From an uncultured Planctomycetaceae bacterium (GTDB taxonomy: Bacteria; Planctomycetota; Planctomycetia; Pirellulales; Pirellulaceae): a stretch of 64,000 nucleotides of DNA. The notes beneath the pieces are model-generated. The model made no database searches. It was not told the origin of the DNA and saw only the letters and a list, made by a program, of their open reading frames with translations. Of the stretch, positions 19,392 to 27,150 are shown piece by piece (position 1 is the stretch's first letter; each line of letters begins with the position of its first letter). The stretch spans positions 34,011 to 98,010 of the forward strand of contig CALMEE010000101.1 in NCBI GenBank assembly GCA_937862885.1, given 5' to 3'. The position numbers were made by a program, and so were the translations under genes.

Positions 19392-20854
19392 TGTCGAACC
19401 TCCGCAACATGCTCGGCGATTTGACCCTGGACGCGCTGGCCAGCCGTCAATCGATGCACGCCGTTGGCAACGAACCTTTCGCCGTCAACAATGGCTCCGC
19501 GGACAAACACACGATCAGTATCGATTTGCAGAACTTCAATATCACGTCGCTCTAGCAGATATTCCTGCTGAAAACGACCTTCAGGTACACGAACCTCCGC
19601 GACTAACGATTTTTGCCTTTCACCAGAGACAAGGTTTTCTAATTCGACCGATCTCTGCGACTCTGGTGGCGACTTGGCGACGATGATCGACCAGAGGCCG
19701 CGTTGACCGCGAACCAGCGCTTTTGTGGGAACCCAACAACCCGATTGCGAAATGCTCTGTTCCAATTTGACCCGTACCAATTGACCAGGCGCTGGCATCA
19801 ATTGAGGCGGCAGTTCATCGATGACCAAAAACCTGGCGGTCCGCGTTCTCGTTACCGAATCCAATTCAGGAAGAATTGACTTTAGCTTACCGGAAAGGAC
19901 ACGCTTATCGACGGACAATGGATAGCACCTGCCTACTTCAAGCTCGGCAATGAAATCAGGCGGCAGACCGATCCAAGCCTCGATACTCCCTTTTTCGACC
20001 AGACGAAAAACGGACTGGCCTCCGCCCACAATGGACCCTTCGTCAAACAAACGTTGCGAGATAATAGCGTCATAGGGAGCCACCAATTTACTCTCGCGAA
20101 TTTCGACTTCGATCCGTTGGATGGCGGCTTCGAGTCGCGCGACCTCGGCCTGCTGGGCCGCAATTGTCTCCGCTCTCGTCCCTTCTTCGAGTTCAGACAG
20201 GCGATTGGATGAAGCCTCTAGCCGCTGCTCAATCGAGCGGACTAAGGTCTTCGCATCGTCGTATTCCTTCATGGAAATCGCACCACTCCCTTTCAATCGC
20301 TCGCGTCGTTCAAAATCGGCGATCGCCAGCTCAAGCTGCGCTTGCAAATCCTGAACGTCCGCACGAGCTGCCGCGATGGTTTGCTGACGCGGCCCAGCCA
20401 TCAATTCCGCCAACATGGCTGCCGCCCCATCGCGTTGCGAACGAAGTTCGGCCAGCGAGGACAGCAGATACTCCGTGTCTAACTCCGCCAACACATCATT
20501 CGCTTGGACAACATCTCCTTGCTCAACCCTGACCGTTTCCAGCCGCCCCGTTCGCTTAAAACCAAGTTCGCTGGAGCGGGAGGCACGGAATGCTCCGGAA
20601 AATTCGCGCGTCACTCTTACTTCCGGATGAAATTCAATTTGGAGCAACTCCACCATCGCCAAGTTCTGCTTGGCCCCCGCGGCGGCGTTGTCAGCACTGG
20701 CATCACCTGACTGCCATGCGAATTGATTGACGGCAAAAGAAACGCCCACAAGAGATACCGCCACAACAAGCAAACTCAAGCCAGTCGTTTTTTGGCGTAA
20801 AGTCATAGAATGACGCATCGTCAAAATCTTTGCAAATAGAATTTTGGGAACCAT
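19388..20854 (-). CDS. membrane-fusion protein of RND efflux operon 1
   Basis: This periplasmic adaptor has 488 residues from the ATG at 20854, or 476 from the ATG at 20818, which gives a more typical N-terminal anchor (LSLLVVAVSLVGVSFAV). A lipoyl-like half motif (RLETVRVEQGDVVQANDVLAELD) is followed by a long alpha hairpin (about 140-260, rich in A, E, R and Q), the second lipoyl half (SKLVAPYDAIISQRLFDEGS) and beta-barrel and membrane-proximal domains. It bridges the RND permease encoded next to an outer-membrane channel. Its stop codon overlaps the permease start, and a TetR gene lies 154 bases upstream on the same strand. Confidence 0.9.
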   Translation of the reverse strand: MVPKILFAKILTMRHSMTLRQKTTGLSLLVVAVSLVGVSFAVNQFAWQSGDASADNAAAGAKQNLAMVELLQIEFHPEVRVTREFSGAFRASRSSELGFKRTGRLETVRVEQGDVVQANDVLAELDTEYLLSSLAELRSQRDGAAAMLAELMAGPRQQTIAAARADVQDLQAQLELAIADFERRERLKGSGAISMKEYDDAKTLVRSIEQRLEASSNRLSELEEGTRAETIAAQQAEVARLEAAIQRIEVEIRESKLVAPYDAIISQRLFDEGSIVGGGQSVFRLVEKGSIEAWIGLPPDFIAELEVGRCYPLSVDKRVLSGKLKSILPELDSVTRTRTARFLVIDELPPQLMPAPGQLVRVKLEQSISQSGCWVPTKALVRGQRGLWSIIVAKSPPESQRSVELENLVSGERQKSLVAEVRVPEGRFQQEYLLERRDIEVLQIDTDRVFVRGAIVDGERFVANGVHRLTAGQRVQGQIAEHVAEVRQ

Positions 20855-21008
20855 ATTGAGTTTAGGCCGAGCCGCAAAGAGAACAACTCAGGATTTAACT
20901 CAAGGACGAATTGTGAAAAGATGTATGCTGATTGCCGGGCTGGACTGTCGTCGACGCATTGTTCCAACGATCTGGATTTTTGTTGAAAATTACGTTACGG
21001 CGCTGAAG

Positions 21009-21740
21009 TCAACCGGCTTCCAACTTTGTAAATTCTTCCAAAAAAAGTTCGCGAATCGCCCGTTCGGCAACTTGATCGAAATCCAACTCCGAAGATAACG
21101 GTCGCCAGTTAAAACCGTCAATCATCCGGCTCGTTAACACGCGCACACTACCGAAGGGGGATGCAATCCCCAGTCTGCCCAAGTTGGAATTTGACGCAGC
21201 CAATGTAAACGCAGCCGAGGTCAACGACCATAACCCGAAAACTAGGTCTTCTGGATTAAATCCCTCCGGCAACGACAAATTACCCTCTGCGATCCCATCT
21301 CGAACCACATTGGCGACGGTGTTGACACACTGACTTTCCGCGCTTTCGAACTGAGCTTGCCTTTGCGCTGAGGTTTTTTCCCAAATCGAAGGCATCCTGA
21401 GAACTTGTTGGTACAGCGAATGATGCGGATATAACTTCGCAAACAATTCCGCAGCGACTCCAATTGCCTGCATCCTTTCTCGCGCGCAGCCAGAAAACTG
21501 CACGGCCCTGCGAAATAAGTCGACGCGGTGAAAGATCGTTTGCACCGCCAAAGCCGCGATGATTTCTTCCTTGTTGCGGAAATGGTTATAGATGGTGCCT
21601 TTCGAATACTCGATGCTATCGGCAATCCGGTCCATGCTGAGACCATGATATCCTTCGCGCATCACGAACTCGTGCGCGATCTGCAAGATCCGCGCTTCAC
21701 GCTGCAAAAACTCGCGTTCTTTTCTGGTGAGGTTTGACAT
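21009..21740 (-). CDS. TetR-family regulator of efflux operon 1
   Basis: The protein has 243 residues from the ATG at 21740; other in-frame starts exist at 21758 and further upstream. The N-terminal DNA-binding domain is typical: IAHEFVMREGYHGLSMDRIADSIEYSKGTIYNHFRNKEEIIAAL, with the recognition helix at SKGTIYNHF. The C-terminal ligand domain is divergent, as usual. It is the first gene of the tetR-adaptor-permease unit. The start region overlaps a sigma70-like promoter and an array of TGTC/GACA inverted repeats (21734-21776), so autorepression is likely. If the promoter is used as read, transcription starts almost at the ATG 21740, giving a leaderless or nearly leaderless message. Confidence 0.88.
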   Translation of the reverse strand: MSNLTRKEREFLQREARILQIAHEFVMREGYHGLSMDRIADSIEYSKGTIYNHFRNKEEIIAALAVQTIFHRVDLFRRAVQFSGCARERMQAIGVAAELFAKLYPHHSLYQQVLRMPSIWEKTSAQRQAQFESAESQCVNTVANVVRDGIAEGNLSLPEGFNPEDLVFGLWSLTSAAFTLAASNSNLGRLGIASPFGSVRVLTSRMIDGFNWRPLSSELDFDQVAERAIRELFLEEFTKLEAG

Positions 21741-21776
21741 AATGTCGATTATTGACATATCGTCATTTTTTGTCAA
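21734..21776 (-). promoter_or_regulatory. tetR promoter with overlapping operator palindromes
   Basis: On the minus strand TTGACA (21771-21776) and AATAAT (21748-21753) are spaced 17 bases, a near-consensus promoter. Interleaved with it are GACATAATGTC (21736-21746), ATGTC-N7-GACAT (21742-21758) and TGACATATCGTCA (21753-21765). These inverted repeats share TGTC/GACA half-sites, as expected for a TetR dimer binding its own promoter. Confidence 0.6.
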
Positions 21777-21869
21777 GGTCTGAAACAAGATTTTGTCAAA
21801 CACTGCCAAATGGCCGACGAAACAACGATACACTTAAGGAAACAAGGAAGGAAAAAGCAGGCGTTTTAA

Positions 21870-22089
21870 GCTATTCGACAGGTACAAAGTTTCGGGGTTC
21901 ACGCCGTTCACCGCCGAATGGCCACACCCTGTCGGATCACCCTCACTACCTTTCTGTGTACGCTTCAACTGACGACTTCGGCGAGACCGCCTTATACGCA
22001 GGCTGCAACACTCGATACTGGACGCGTGGCTATCGCTTACCCAGGCGGGATTCCCACCCGCTAGTCATCAAACCAACTCCAGTTCGCAC
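21870..22089 (-). other. possible 5' remnant of a group II intron
   Basis: Directly after the 456-residue cassette gene, the minus strand reads GTGCG (from 22089), the 5' consensus of bacterial group II introns. About 220 bases of structured, non-coding-looking sequence follow, with hairpins such as GCGGG-TGGGAAT-CCCGC (22045-22061) and GGCG-GTCT-CGCC (21980-21991). The stretch reminds me of intron domain I, but no maturase or domain V is present. It would be a truncated insertion beside an attC-like arm, a known target of group IIC-attC introns. Identification is tentative. Confidence 0.3.
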
Positions 22090-22109
22090 GTTCACCGCTT
22101 TGTTCTGTC
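22090..22109 (-). repeat. attC-like half site overlapping a cassette gene's end
   Basis: The minus-strand segment GACAGAACAAAGCGGTGAAC matches the left arm of the other attC-like sites (GAACAAAGCGATGAA, GGCGAACAAGACGGTGCAC). It contains the stop codon of the 456-residue protein gene. The matching right arm is missing and is replaced by the intron-like sequence. Confidence 0.45.
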
Positions 22110-23462
22110 TGTAGCTTTAGATTGCAGACCGTCGTCGTCTGGTATCTCTCCCACAAACGCCAAGGTTTTTCGCAAAACCAAACGAATTCTTAGCTCGGCA
22201 GGTTCAGCATTTTTCTCGGCGTCCGGTTCGTTTGTTTCCGGTTTGGGCCACACGAGAACCTTTTGCTCCTTAACTTCGAGTCCGGAATCCGGTATCTCGG
22301 ATATCCAATCTCTTAACTCTTGGATAATCGCATTCCACTCGTCGCGCTCATCAGGAGGCGTTAAGCTGACTAGACGATCGACCGTACTAAAAAGTTGTTT
22401 TTTCGTGGGCGGTCGTTCGGCGTACCAACCCTGCACCAATCGTCCCTCAAAATTTGACCCTAAAAAAGCGATTGCCGTACCATTTTTAGGCGTCATCTTT
22501 TGCAGCTTCTTCAAATCAGCCGCCAAACTCATCAGGTCTACCGTCCCGCCAATGGACAGTAAATAGAACGCAAGGTCATCCAGCGAGGATTCCAACACAC
22601 CCGGCGGATCGAGGAAACCGCGTCGAACCGTATCTATCAATTCGATGCGCTGTTCAATATCCAAAGCACCCAAGACGTCCCAGTGTAGAAAAACGGGTAG
22701 TGTCAACAATGGTTCAACATCCTTGCTCTTTATCGGATCGAGTTCCGCATCAAATGGCAGAATGGGCAACATGGTATATGACTGAGAAAGCGGCCCGTCC
22801 AAACCCGCATCTTTCAACATCTGGGCAAATTCAGACTGCTCATCGAGTTTTCCGTTTTTGACTTGATCAATAAGGGCCAAATTCAAATACATCAGCAATT
22901 CGGGGCCGGAAGTGCTTGCGAAACTCGATTTGCGCCACGCCTCTGGCACTTCTTTGTTGGTCGCGAGGTATTTCCCGGATCCTAGGTAATCCACGTACCA
23001 GTCGTTCCAATCACTAAAACGACGGTTGAAATCCTCGCGTGGTACAAACTGGTATGAAAGCCATAGCTTTGCGTGCAGTCCATACCTGAGTGCACGATCG
23101 CTCTTTCCTGTCCGAGCGACCGCTTTCAATTCAGATAAACTCATGTCGAACGAGTTCGAGACGATTGCTGCCGCCTGGTCTCGCGGCATCGAATCCAATA
23201 GCGAATGGATTTTTCGAACACGATCGTCGCTGATAATCTGCAGAAACACCGAGTGTGTGTCGGGCCCGCTTGCCATCATACCTCGGAGGAATACGGTATC
23301 CGCATAGCCGCCATCGGCTGTGTCGATTGCCGTCATCAGTTCCTCTAATCCACGTTGAGCGGTAGTAGTTCGGAGTTTCTCGTCTTCTGGTCTCTGGCCC
23401 AAGGCCAAATTGGTGAACAGGAAAACAGCCGCCAAATACGACACCCAAATGTTCATTTGCAT
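22092..23462 (-). CDS. secreted hypothetical protein, probable integron-cassette gene
   Basis: The protein has 456 residues, or 454 from the second ATG. It begins with a signal peptide (NIWVSYLAAVFLFTNLALGQ) followed by an alpha-rich polar body. I recognise no enzyme motif; segments such as SLLDSMPRDQAAAIVSNSF and LPVFLHWDVLGALDIEQRIELIDTVRRGF suggest a helical-repeat or scaffold fold. The C-terminus is Lys/Arg-rich and ends inside an attC-like arm (22090-22109). A second attC-like arm lies upstream at 23540-23573, so the gene is framed like an integron cassette. Function unknown; exported localisation is supported by the signal peptide. Confidence 0.65.
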   Translation of the reverse strand: MQMNIWVSYLAAVFLFTNLALGQRPEDEKLRTTTAQRGLEELMTAIDTADGGYADTVFLRGMMASGPDTHSVFLQIISDDRVRKIHSLLDSMPRDQAAAIVSNSFDMSLSELKAVARTGKSDRALRYGLHAKLWLSYQFVPREDFNRRFSDWNDWYVDYLGSGKYLATNKEVPEAWRKSSFASTSGPELLMYLNLALIDQVKNGKLDEQSEFAQMLKDAGLDGPLSQSYTMLPILPFDAELDPIKSKDVEPLLTLPVFLHWDVLGALDIEQRIELIDTVRRGFLDPPGVLESSLDDLAFYLLSIGGTVDLMSLAADLKKLQKMTPKNGTAIAFLGSNFEGRLVQGWYAERPPTKKQLFSTVDRLVSLTPPDERDEWNAIIQELRDWISEIPDSGLEVKEQKVLVWPKPETNEPDAEKNAEPAELRIRLVLRKTLAFVGEIPDDDGLQSKATDRTKR

Positions 23463-23539
23463 GCCTCTCTTCGAAATAATGTGACGAATATGAATTGAAT
23501 GCAGCCAAACTCGAATCGGTTTTTGCGGACGAGGAATTC

Positions 23540-23573
23540 AATGCCCGCTCCGGTGCACCGTCTTGTTCGCCAC
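23540..23573 (-). repeat. attC-like site, left arm only
   Basis: The minus strand reads GGCGAACAAGACGGTGCACC followed by GGAGCGGGC. This matches the left arms of the complete sites at 24077-24169 and 24323-24417, including the extra G before CAC. No complementary right arm is seen in the next 100 bases, so the site looks truncated or decayed. Confidence 0.5.
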
Positions 23574-23601
23574 GTTTAGTTCTGAAGCGACCGGCTATTC
23601 T

Positions 23602-23628
23602 ACCACGAAGGACACGAAGAGCACGAAG
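23602..23628 (+). repeat. inverted repeat flanking GxxExxY gene, distal copy
   Basis: The 27 bases beginning ACCACGAAGGACACGAAGAG match the inverted copy at 24004-24030 at 25 of 27 positions. This copy lies just beyond the stop of the GxxExxY gene (minus strand). Confidence 0.85.
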
Positions 23629-23631
23629 GAA

Positions 23632-24063
23632 TCAGAGTACGAAGCGTTTAATGCCATCTTTCAATTTTGTCACGTTAAAGTTGATCAGCAATCCGGTCTT
23701 TACACCCGCCAATTTCATGTAGGTCAACAGTTGGGCTTCGTGAATGCCCCTGATTTCCTCGACGCTCTTCAATTCGACGATCAACTGTTTTTCGATGAGA
23801 ATGTCAATTCGGTACCCACAATCGAGCCGCACATCCTTGTAGTGTACCGGCAACGCCAATTGCAGTTCAATATTGATACTGTTCCGGGTCAGCTCATGAG
23901 CCAGACATTGTTCGTACGTCGATTCCAGCAGGCCTGGCCCGAGATACCGATGAACCTCGATGGCACAACCGATCACGCGATTGGAAAGTTGGTCAAACTC
24001 CATTTTCGCGCTCTTCGTGTCCTTCGTGGTTGACATCTTTTCCATGAGTCGTTGCCAATGCAC
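23632..24063 (-). CDS. GxxExxY protein (PD-(D/E)XK nuclease fold family)
   Basis: The ORF has up to 143 residues. The family-defining core is clear: IEVHRYLGPGLLESTYEQCL (the GxxExxY motif), then a nuclease-like YRIDILIEKQLIVELKSVE (D...ELK) and the C-terminal LLINFNVTKLKDGIKRFVL. The start is uncertain: ATGs at 24063, 24045 and 24036 precede a TTKDTKSAK leader encoded by the inverted repeat, and an ATG at 24003 would begin right at the conserved domain. The biochemical role of the family is not established. The gene lies between attC-like sites at 24077-24169 and 23540-23573 and is framed by 27-base inverted repeats, consistent with a mobile cassette. Confidence 0.9.
   Translation of the reverse strand: MHWQRLMEKMSTTKDTKSAKMEFDQLSNRVIGCAIEVHRYLGPGLLESTYEQCLAHELTRNSINIELQLALPVHYKDVRLDCGYRIDILIEKQLIVELKSVEEIRGIHEAQLLTYMKLAGVKTGLLINFNVTKLKDGIKRFVL
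24004..24030 (-). repeat. inverted repeat flanking GxxExxY gene, promoter-side copy
   Basis: Reverse complement of the copy at 23602-23628 with two mismatches. Read in the gene's frame it encodes the leader TTKDTKSAK, so the repeat overlaps the N-terminal coding region. Confidence 0.85.
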
Positions 24064-24076
24064 CGACCCCCTGAGT

Positions 24077-24169
24077 GGCGAACGACCGCGATCACCCCGC
24101 CGCCGCCGAAAAACTATGATTCAAATTTACGTCCGAACGGCGACTGGGGTGCATCGCATTGTTATGCCG
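24077..24169 (-). repeat. attC-like recombination site 1
   Basis: On the minus strand the 93-base element runs from GGCATAACAATGCGATGCAC to GATCGCGGTCGTTCGCC. The arms pair as GCGAT(G)CACCCC with GGGGTGATCGC, leaving one extra G unpaired, as in the extrahelical bases of integron attC sites. The inner arms are GTCGCCG / CGGCGGC. The terminal core GTTCGCC only partly fits GTTRRRY. It lies just upstream of the GxxExxY gene. Confidence 0.6.
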
Positions 24170-24322
24170 GATTTCTTTTGACTTGGCGGGTGAATGCGGG
24201 CGCACTCCGTTCTCTTGGGTGGCCGAGCGTCCCACCATCCATCGTCATTGTCGGCAATTCTCATTGCCCCGGCAAGCAGTCTGCTATCAAAATTTCAGCT
24301 GCAGGTTTCGTCGCCCTGGGTT

Positions 24323-24417
24323 TAGCATAACGCCCGCGATAACCGAGTGCGAGCGAAAAAAACTACCATCAATTGGCGGCTTTTCGAACACTTCGATTCA
24401 TCGCTTTGTTCGTCGGT
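24323..24417 (-). repeat. attC-like recombination site 2
   Basis: On the minus strand the 95-base element begins CCGACGAACAAAGCGATG and ends GCGGGCGTTATGCTA, the latter close to the classical R' core (GTTATGC against GTTRRRY). The arms GCGATGAATCGAAGTG and CACTCGGTTATCGC pair with unpaired extra bases. The stretch between the two complete sites (24170-24322) has no gene, like a short empty cassette. Confidence 0.6.
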
Positions 24418-24813
24418 GTTCTGGCGTAACGGACGATTCTGACCTCACCATCGAGTAACAATAAACGAACAATAAAAGGACAGGCTTCAAGCGTCGGGTA
24501 TCTTCATTCGTAGCGTGCTGATGGCTCATCGGCCTCTACTTAAACCGCGCCGCTTTTTGATTTCTCCTCAAACGTCCCTCTGGACCGTTCCGGCCCCGCT
24601 CGCGCAACATGCCCAACACAGATCAACGGCAGAATCGACAAGGCATCTTGACGCTTGTTTCCTAGTACGCCCTCGGCTAACGGCTGAACGAGCCTGTGTC
24701 GATTGCTCCCAATTCGGAAAAACTCTAACTTGTGAACGGTTGCGTTTGACGGAACTGGCGTTGCAAGTTAAAGATTAGTAAGCAAACTTCAACAAACGGA
24801 TAAAGCCCAAATC
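24418..24813. other. intergenic region beside the attC-like array
   Basis: This is where an attI site and cassette promoter would be expected, on the upstream side of the minus-strand cassettes, but no integrase gene or attI is recognisable. A GTTACGCC (minus strand, 24424-24431) resembles a lone core site. The remainder probably holds the promoter of the plus-strand dehydrogenase. Confidence 0.35.
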
Positions 24814-25785
24814 GTGAATATCGTCGTTGGATATCAAGCTTCTGCTGAACACGTCGCGCGAATTCGCGCAGCTGCACCCAAAAGCACTGTCGTCGTAGCT
24901 GACGCGGCAACATTGGCTGAGCTATTATTGACGGCCGACATTTTTGTTGGACATGTGAAGACCTGGGTGGACTGGCCAGCCATTGTGGCGAAGGGTAAAT
25001 TGCGGTGGATTCAATCGTCGGCGGCTGGCCTCGATCATTGTCTAGCGAAACCGGTCAAACAGGCAAGTATTTTTGTCAGCAGTGCATCAGCATTATTTGC
25101 AGATCAGGTGGCCGAGCAGACGCTGGCGTTGACACTCGGTTTACTACGGAGGATCCATTGGTTTGTGCGCGCCGAAACCGCACGCCGTTACGAACGCTTA
25201 CCGACCGACGACTTGCATGGTAAACGCGTCGCGATTATCGGCTTCGGCGGCAATGGTCAACGCATTGCCGAGGTGCTCAAACCTTTCCGCGTTTCGTTAC
25301 GCGCCGTTGATTATTTCGCAGACCAAGAGTTCGATGGTGTGCAAGTTTTTCCACCTGAGCAACTGCGGGACGCAATTCGCGACGCGGAACTTGCGATCAT
25401 CACGCTTCCCCTAACTGAAGCGACTCGATTCCTGTTTGGAAAGAGTGAATTCAGGGCGATGCCTGCTGGCGCTTATCTGATTAACGTGGGACGGGGTGAG
25501 GTGGTTCGGGAAGCTGATTTGGTCGCGGCGCTGAATTCTGAGCAGTTGGCTGGTGCAGGACTTGATGTCGCTGAAGTTGAACCGCTACCGCCATCAAGTG
25601 CGCTGTGGGGTCATCCTAAAGTAATCATTTCACCACATGTCGGTGCCCAGGGAAAAATGCGAAACGACCGTGTTACCGAGCTGTTTTGCTTAAACTTACC
25701 GCGTTTCCTAAATGGTCAGCCCTTGATCAATCAAGTTGAGAAAGAGTTAGGCTTTCCAAGACCCGAGAATCGCTTTTCAGGATAG
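24814..25785 (+). CDS. D-isomer-specific 2-hydroxyacid dehydrogenase
   Basis: This NAD(P)-dependent oxidoreductase has 323 residues and starts at GTG. The Rossmann motif is IIGFGGNGQRI (residues 141-151), a GxGxxG variant with Asn. The catalytic arginine is in INVGRGEVV (R227), the glutamate region in LDVAEVEPLP (E254/E256), and the catalytic histidine in ISPHVGAQ (H275). The family reduces 2-keto acids or oxidises D-2-hydroxyacids; the exact substrate (phosphoglycerate, glyoxylate or other) cannot be told, and the lack of an ACT domain argues against a long-type SerA. It converges with the HD-domain gene, the stops lying 9 bases apart. Confidence 0.88.
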   Translation: MNIVVGYQASAEHVARIRAAAPKSTVVVADAATLAELLLTADIFVGHVKTWVDWPAIVAKGKLRWIQSSAAGLDHCLAKPVKQASIFVSSASALFADQVAEQTLALTLGLLRRIHWFVRAETARRYERLPTDDLHGKRVAIIGFGGNGQRIAEVLKPFRVSLRAVDYFADQEFDGVQVFPPEQLRDAIRDAELAIITLPLTEATRFLFGKSEFRAMPAGAYLINVGRGEVVREADLVAALNSEQLAGAGLDVAEVEPLPPSSALWGHPKVIISPHVGAQGKMRNDRVTELFCLNLPRFLNGQPLINQVEKELGFPRPENRFSG

Positions 25786-25794
25786 CGAATTGAG

Positions 25795-26901
25795 TCAATA
25801 GGCGAACTGGTCGGATATGTCACGCAAATATTCGATCGCGTCTTCCAAGGATGTGGTCTCGATTCCGCAAACTCGACCTTGCCGATCACATTCAGCCAAA
25901 ATCATCAACTCATCAAAGCTCTCGTTTTCTCGCAGCCGGGTCTTTGCGCGATGTCCGAGACGCCCGTCTCGGTACTTGTGAGCCTGCATGTGATTTTCCA
26001 CCAACCACAACGTGCGCGGAGTAACGTAATCGCAAATCGCCTCGACACCAGCGGCCACATGATTCTCAGGGTCAATGCCTTTCCCGACGTCGTGCAACAA
26101 CGCGGCCAACAAAAACTCTTCGTCATAGGGGAGTCGATCCATTGCGCGATCGAACACCTGCAAACTATGGTAGAGCACATCCCCTTCCGGATGATAGCGA
26201 ACATCTTGTTGAATAGAATCCAAAGGGAGCAACAAAGCAAAATAGAGTTGGAATCGGTCGATCTTCGACTCACGGTCTTTTAGTTCCAAGTCCAAGTCGA
26301 TACCAGGATATTCGAGCCTCAATAACTGTTCGAGTTGATTGATGTTGGCACGCTCCACAGGTTTTCCTGTGATGCTGCTAATGAAAACATGATTCAGCAT
26401 ATTTCTTGCGTAAACGGTCAACTCGAACTTAAATCGGTCGCGAATGTGCAGATGTTGGTAGACTTGGGATCGCCCTTGTTTAACCACCCGCTTGCGCGTG
26501 ACTTGGCTGAAAACCCCGTGATATTCCAGCTCTCCGCGGATAGCATCGAGTGAATCGGAGAAAAGGTGCAGATCGATGTCGGACCCGTGGCGGATGTGGC
26601 CCGTCAGCACGCTTCCCAATAATCGGGGATTAAATCGCGTCAGCAATCTCATCAATCGCAATGCCTCTAATCTCATATCACGCAGCAGTAGATGGCTTTT
26701 TTCACCTTCGTACATCTGAGCGAGAATTCGAATTTGCTCGCGAATTTCTAGATTGCTGGGGAGGTCCGCTGGCTTAACCCAGCCAATTTGTACGCTCCGG
26801 GCAGCCTTCATTTTTGCGCGATAATACTCCGTTTCTTCACGCGAATAGAGCAAGCGGGCCGCTTGCCAGGCAATTTGCCGTCGTAATTTGGATAACTCCA
26901 T
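25795..26901 (-). CDS. nucleotidyltransferase-HD domain protein
   Basis: The start is placed at the ATG 26901 (368 residues); the ORF extends further upstream but those residues look non-coding. Residues about 90-175 form a pol-beta-type nucleotidyltransferase: LLGSVLTGHIRHGSDIDLHLF (GS 96-97, D108, D110) and FKFELTVY (E160 as third carboxylate). Residues about 240-345 form an HD domain with H245, ALLHDVGKGIDPENH (H270-D271) and distal histidines in VENHMQAH. The pairing recalls GlnD, tRNA nucleotidyltransferases and related signalling enzymes, but length and context do not fix a substrate. It is transcribed away from the second tetR gene, with about 250 bases between the starts. Confidence 0.8.
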   Translation of the reverse strand: MELSKLRRQIAWQAARLLYSREETEYYRAKMKAARSVQIGWVKPADLPSNLEIREQIRILAQMYEGEKSHLLLRDMRLEALRLMRLLTRFNPRLLGSVLTGHIRHGSDIDLHLFSDSLDAIRGELEYHGVFSQVTRKRVVKQGRSQVYQHLHIRDRFKFELTVYARNMLNHVFISSITGKPVERANINQLEQLLRLEYPGIDLDLELKDRESKIDRFQLYFALLLPLDSIQQDVRYHPEGDVLYHSLQVFDRAMDRLPYDEEFLLAALLHDVGKGIDPENHVAAGVEAICDYVTPRTLWLVENHMQAHKYRDGRLGHRAKTRLRENESFDELMILAECDRQGRVCGIETTSLEDAIEYLRDISDQFAY

Positions 26902-27094
26902 GAAACTCGTCGAAACCGAAATCCAGACAAAGAGGTAACTGTAACTTGTAGATTGGTAGAGGAGGGTGGGTGGACCAAGCCCGATCAATGGCCGATTCTT
27001 CAAGAGGATTTTAGTGCTATTGGCCACCATCAATCAACTGAGAAACGTCCATCTTCGCATTTTCACGCATTTTTTTGCAAATGACGTTGTATCC

Positions 27095-27106
27095 AAACGC
27101 TCGTTT
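27095..27106. promoter_or_regulatory. candidate operator between HD gene and tetR 2
   Basis: The palindrome AAACG-CT-CGTTT lies 45 bases upstream of the tetR start, in the divergent region. Its size and symmetry suit a TetR-family dimer. It has not been tested against a second copy. Confidence 0.35.
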
Positions 27107-27150
27107 AATACACTTGTTTGAATCAGTGCCAATTTTGGATCTTGGTCAAC

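Noticed and set aside
24418..24813. Integron integrase or attI next to the attC-like sites
   Set aside because: No tyrosine-recombinase motif occurs in any frame of the window; the neighbouring gene is a dehydrogenase.
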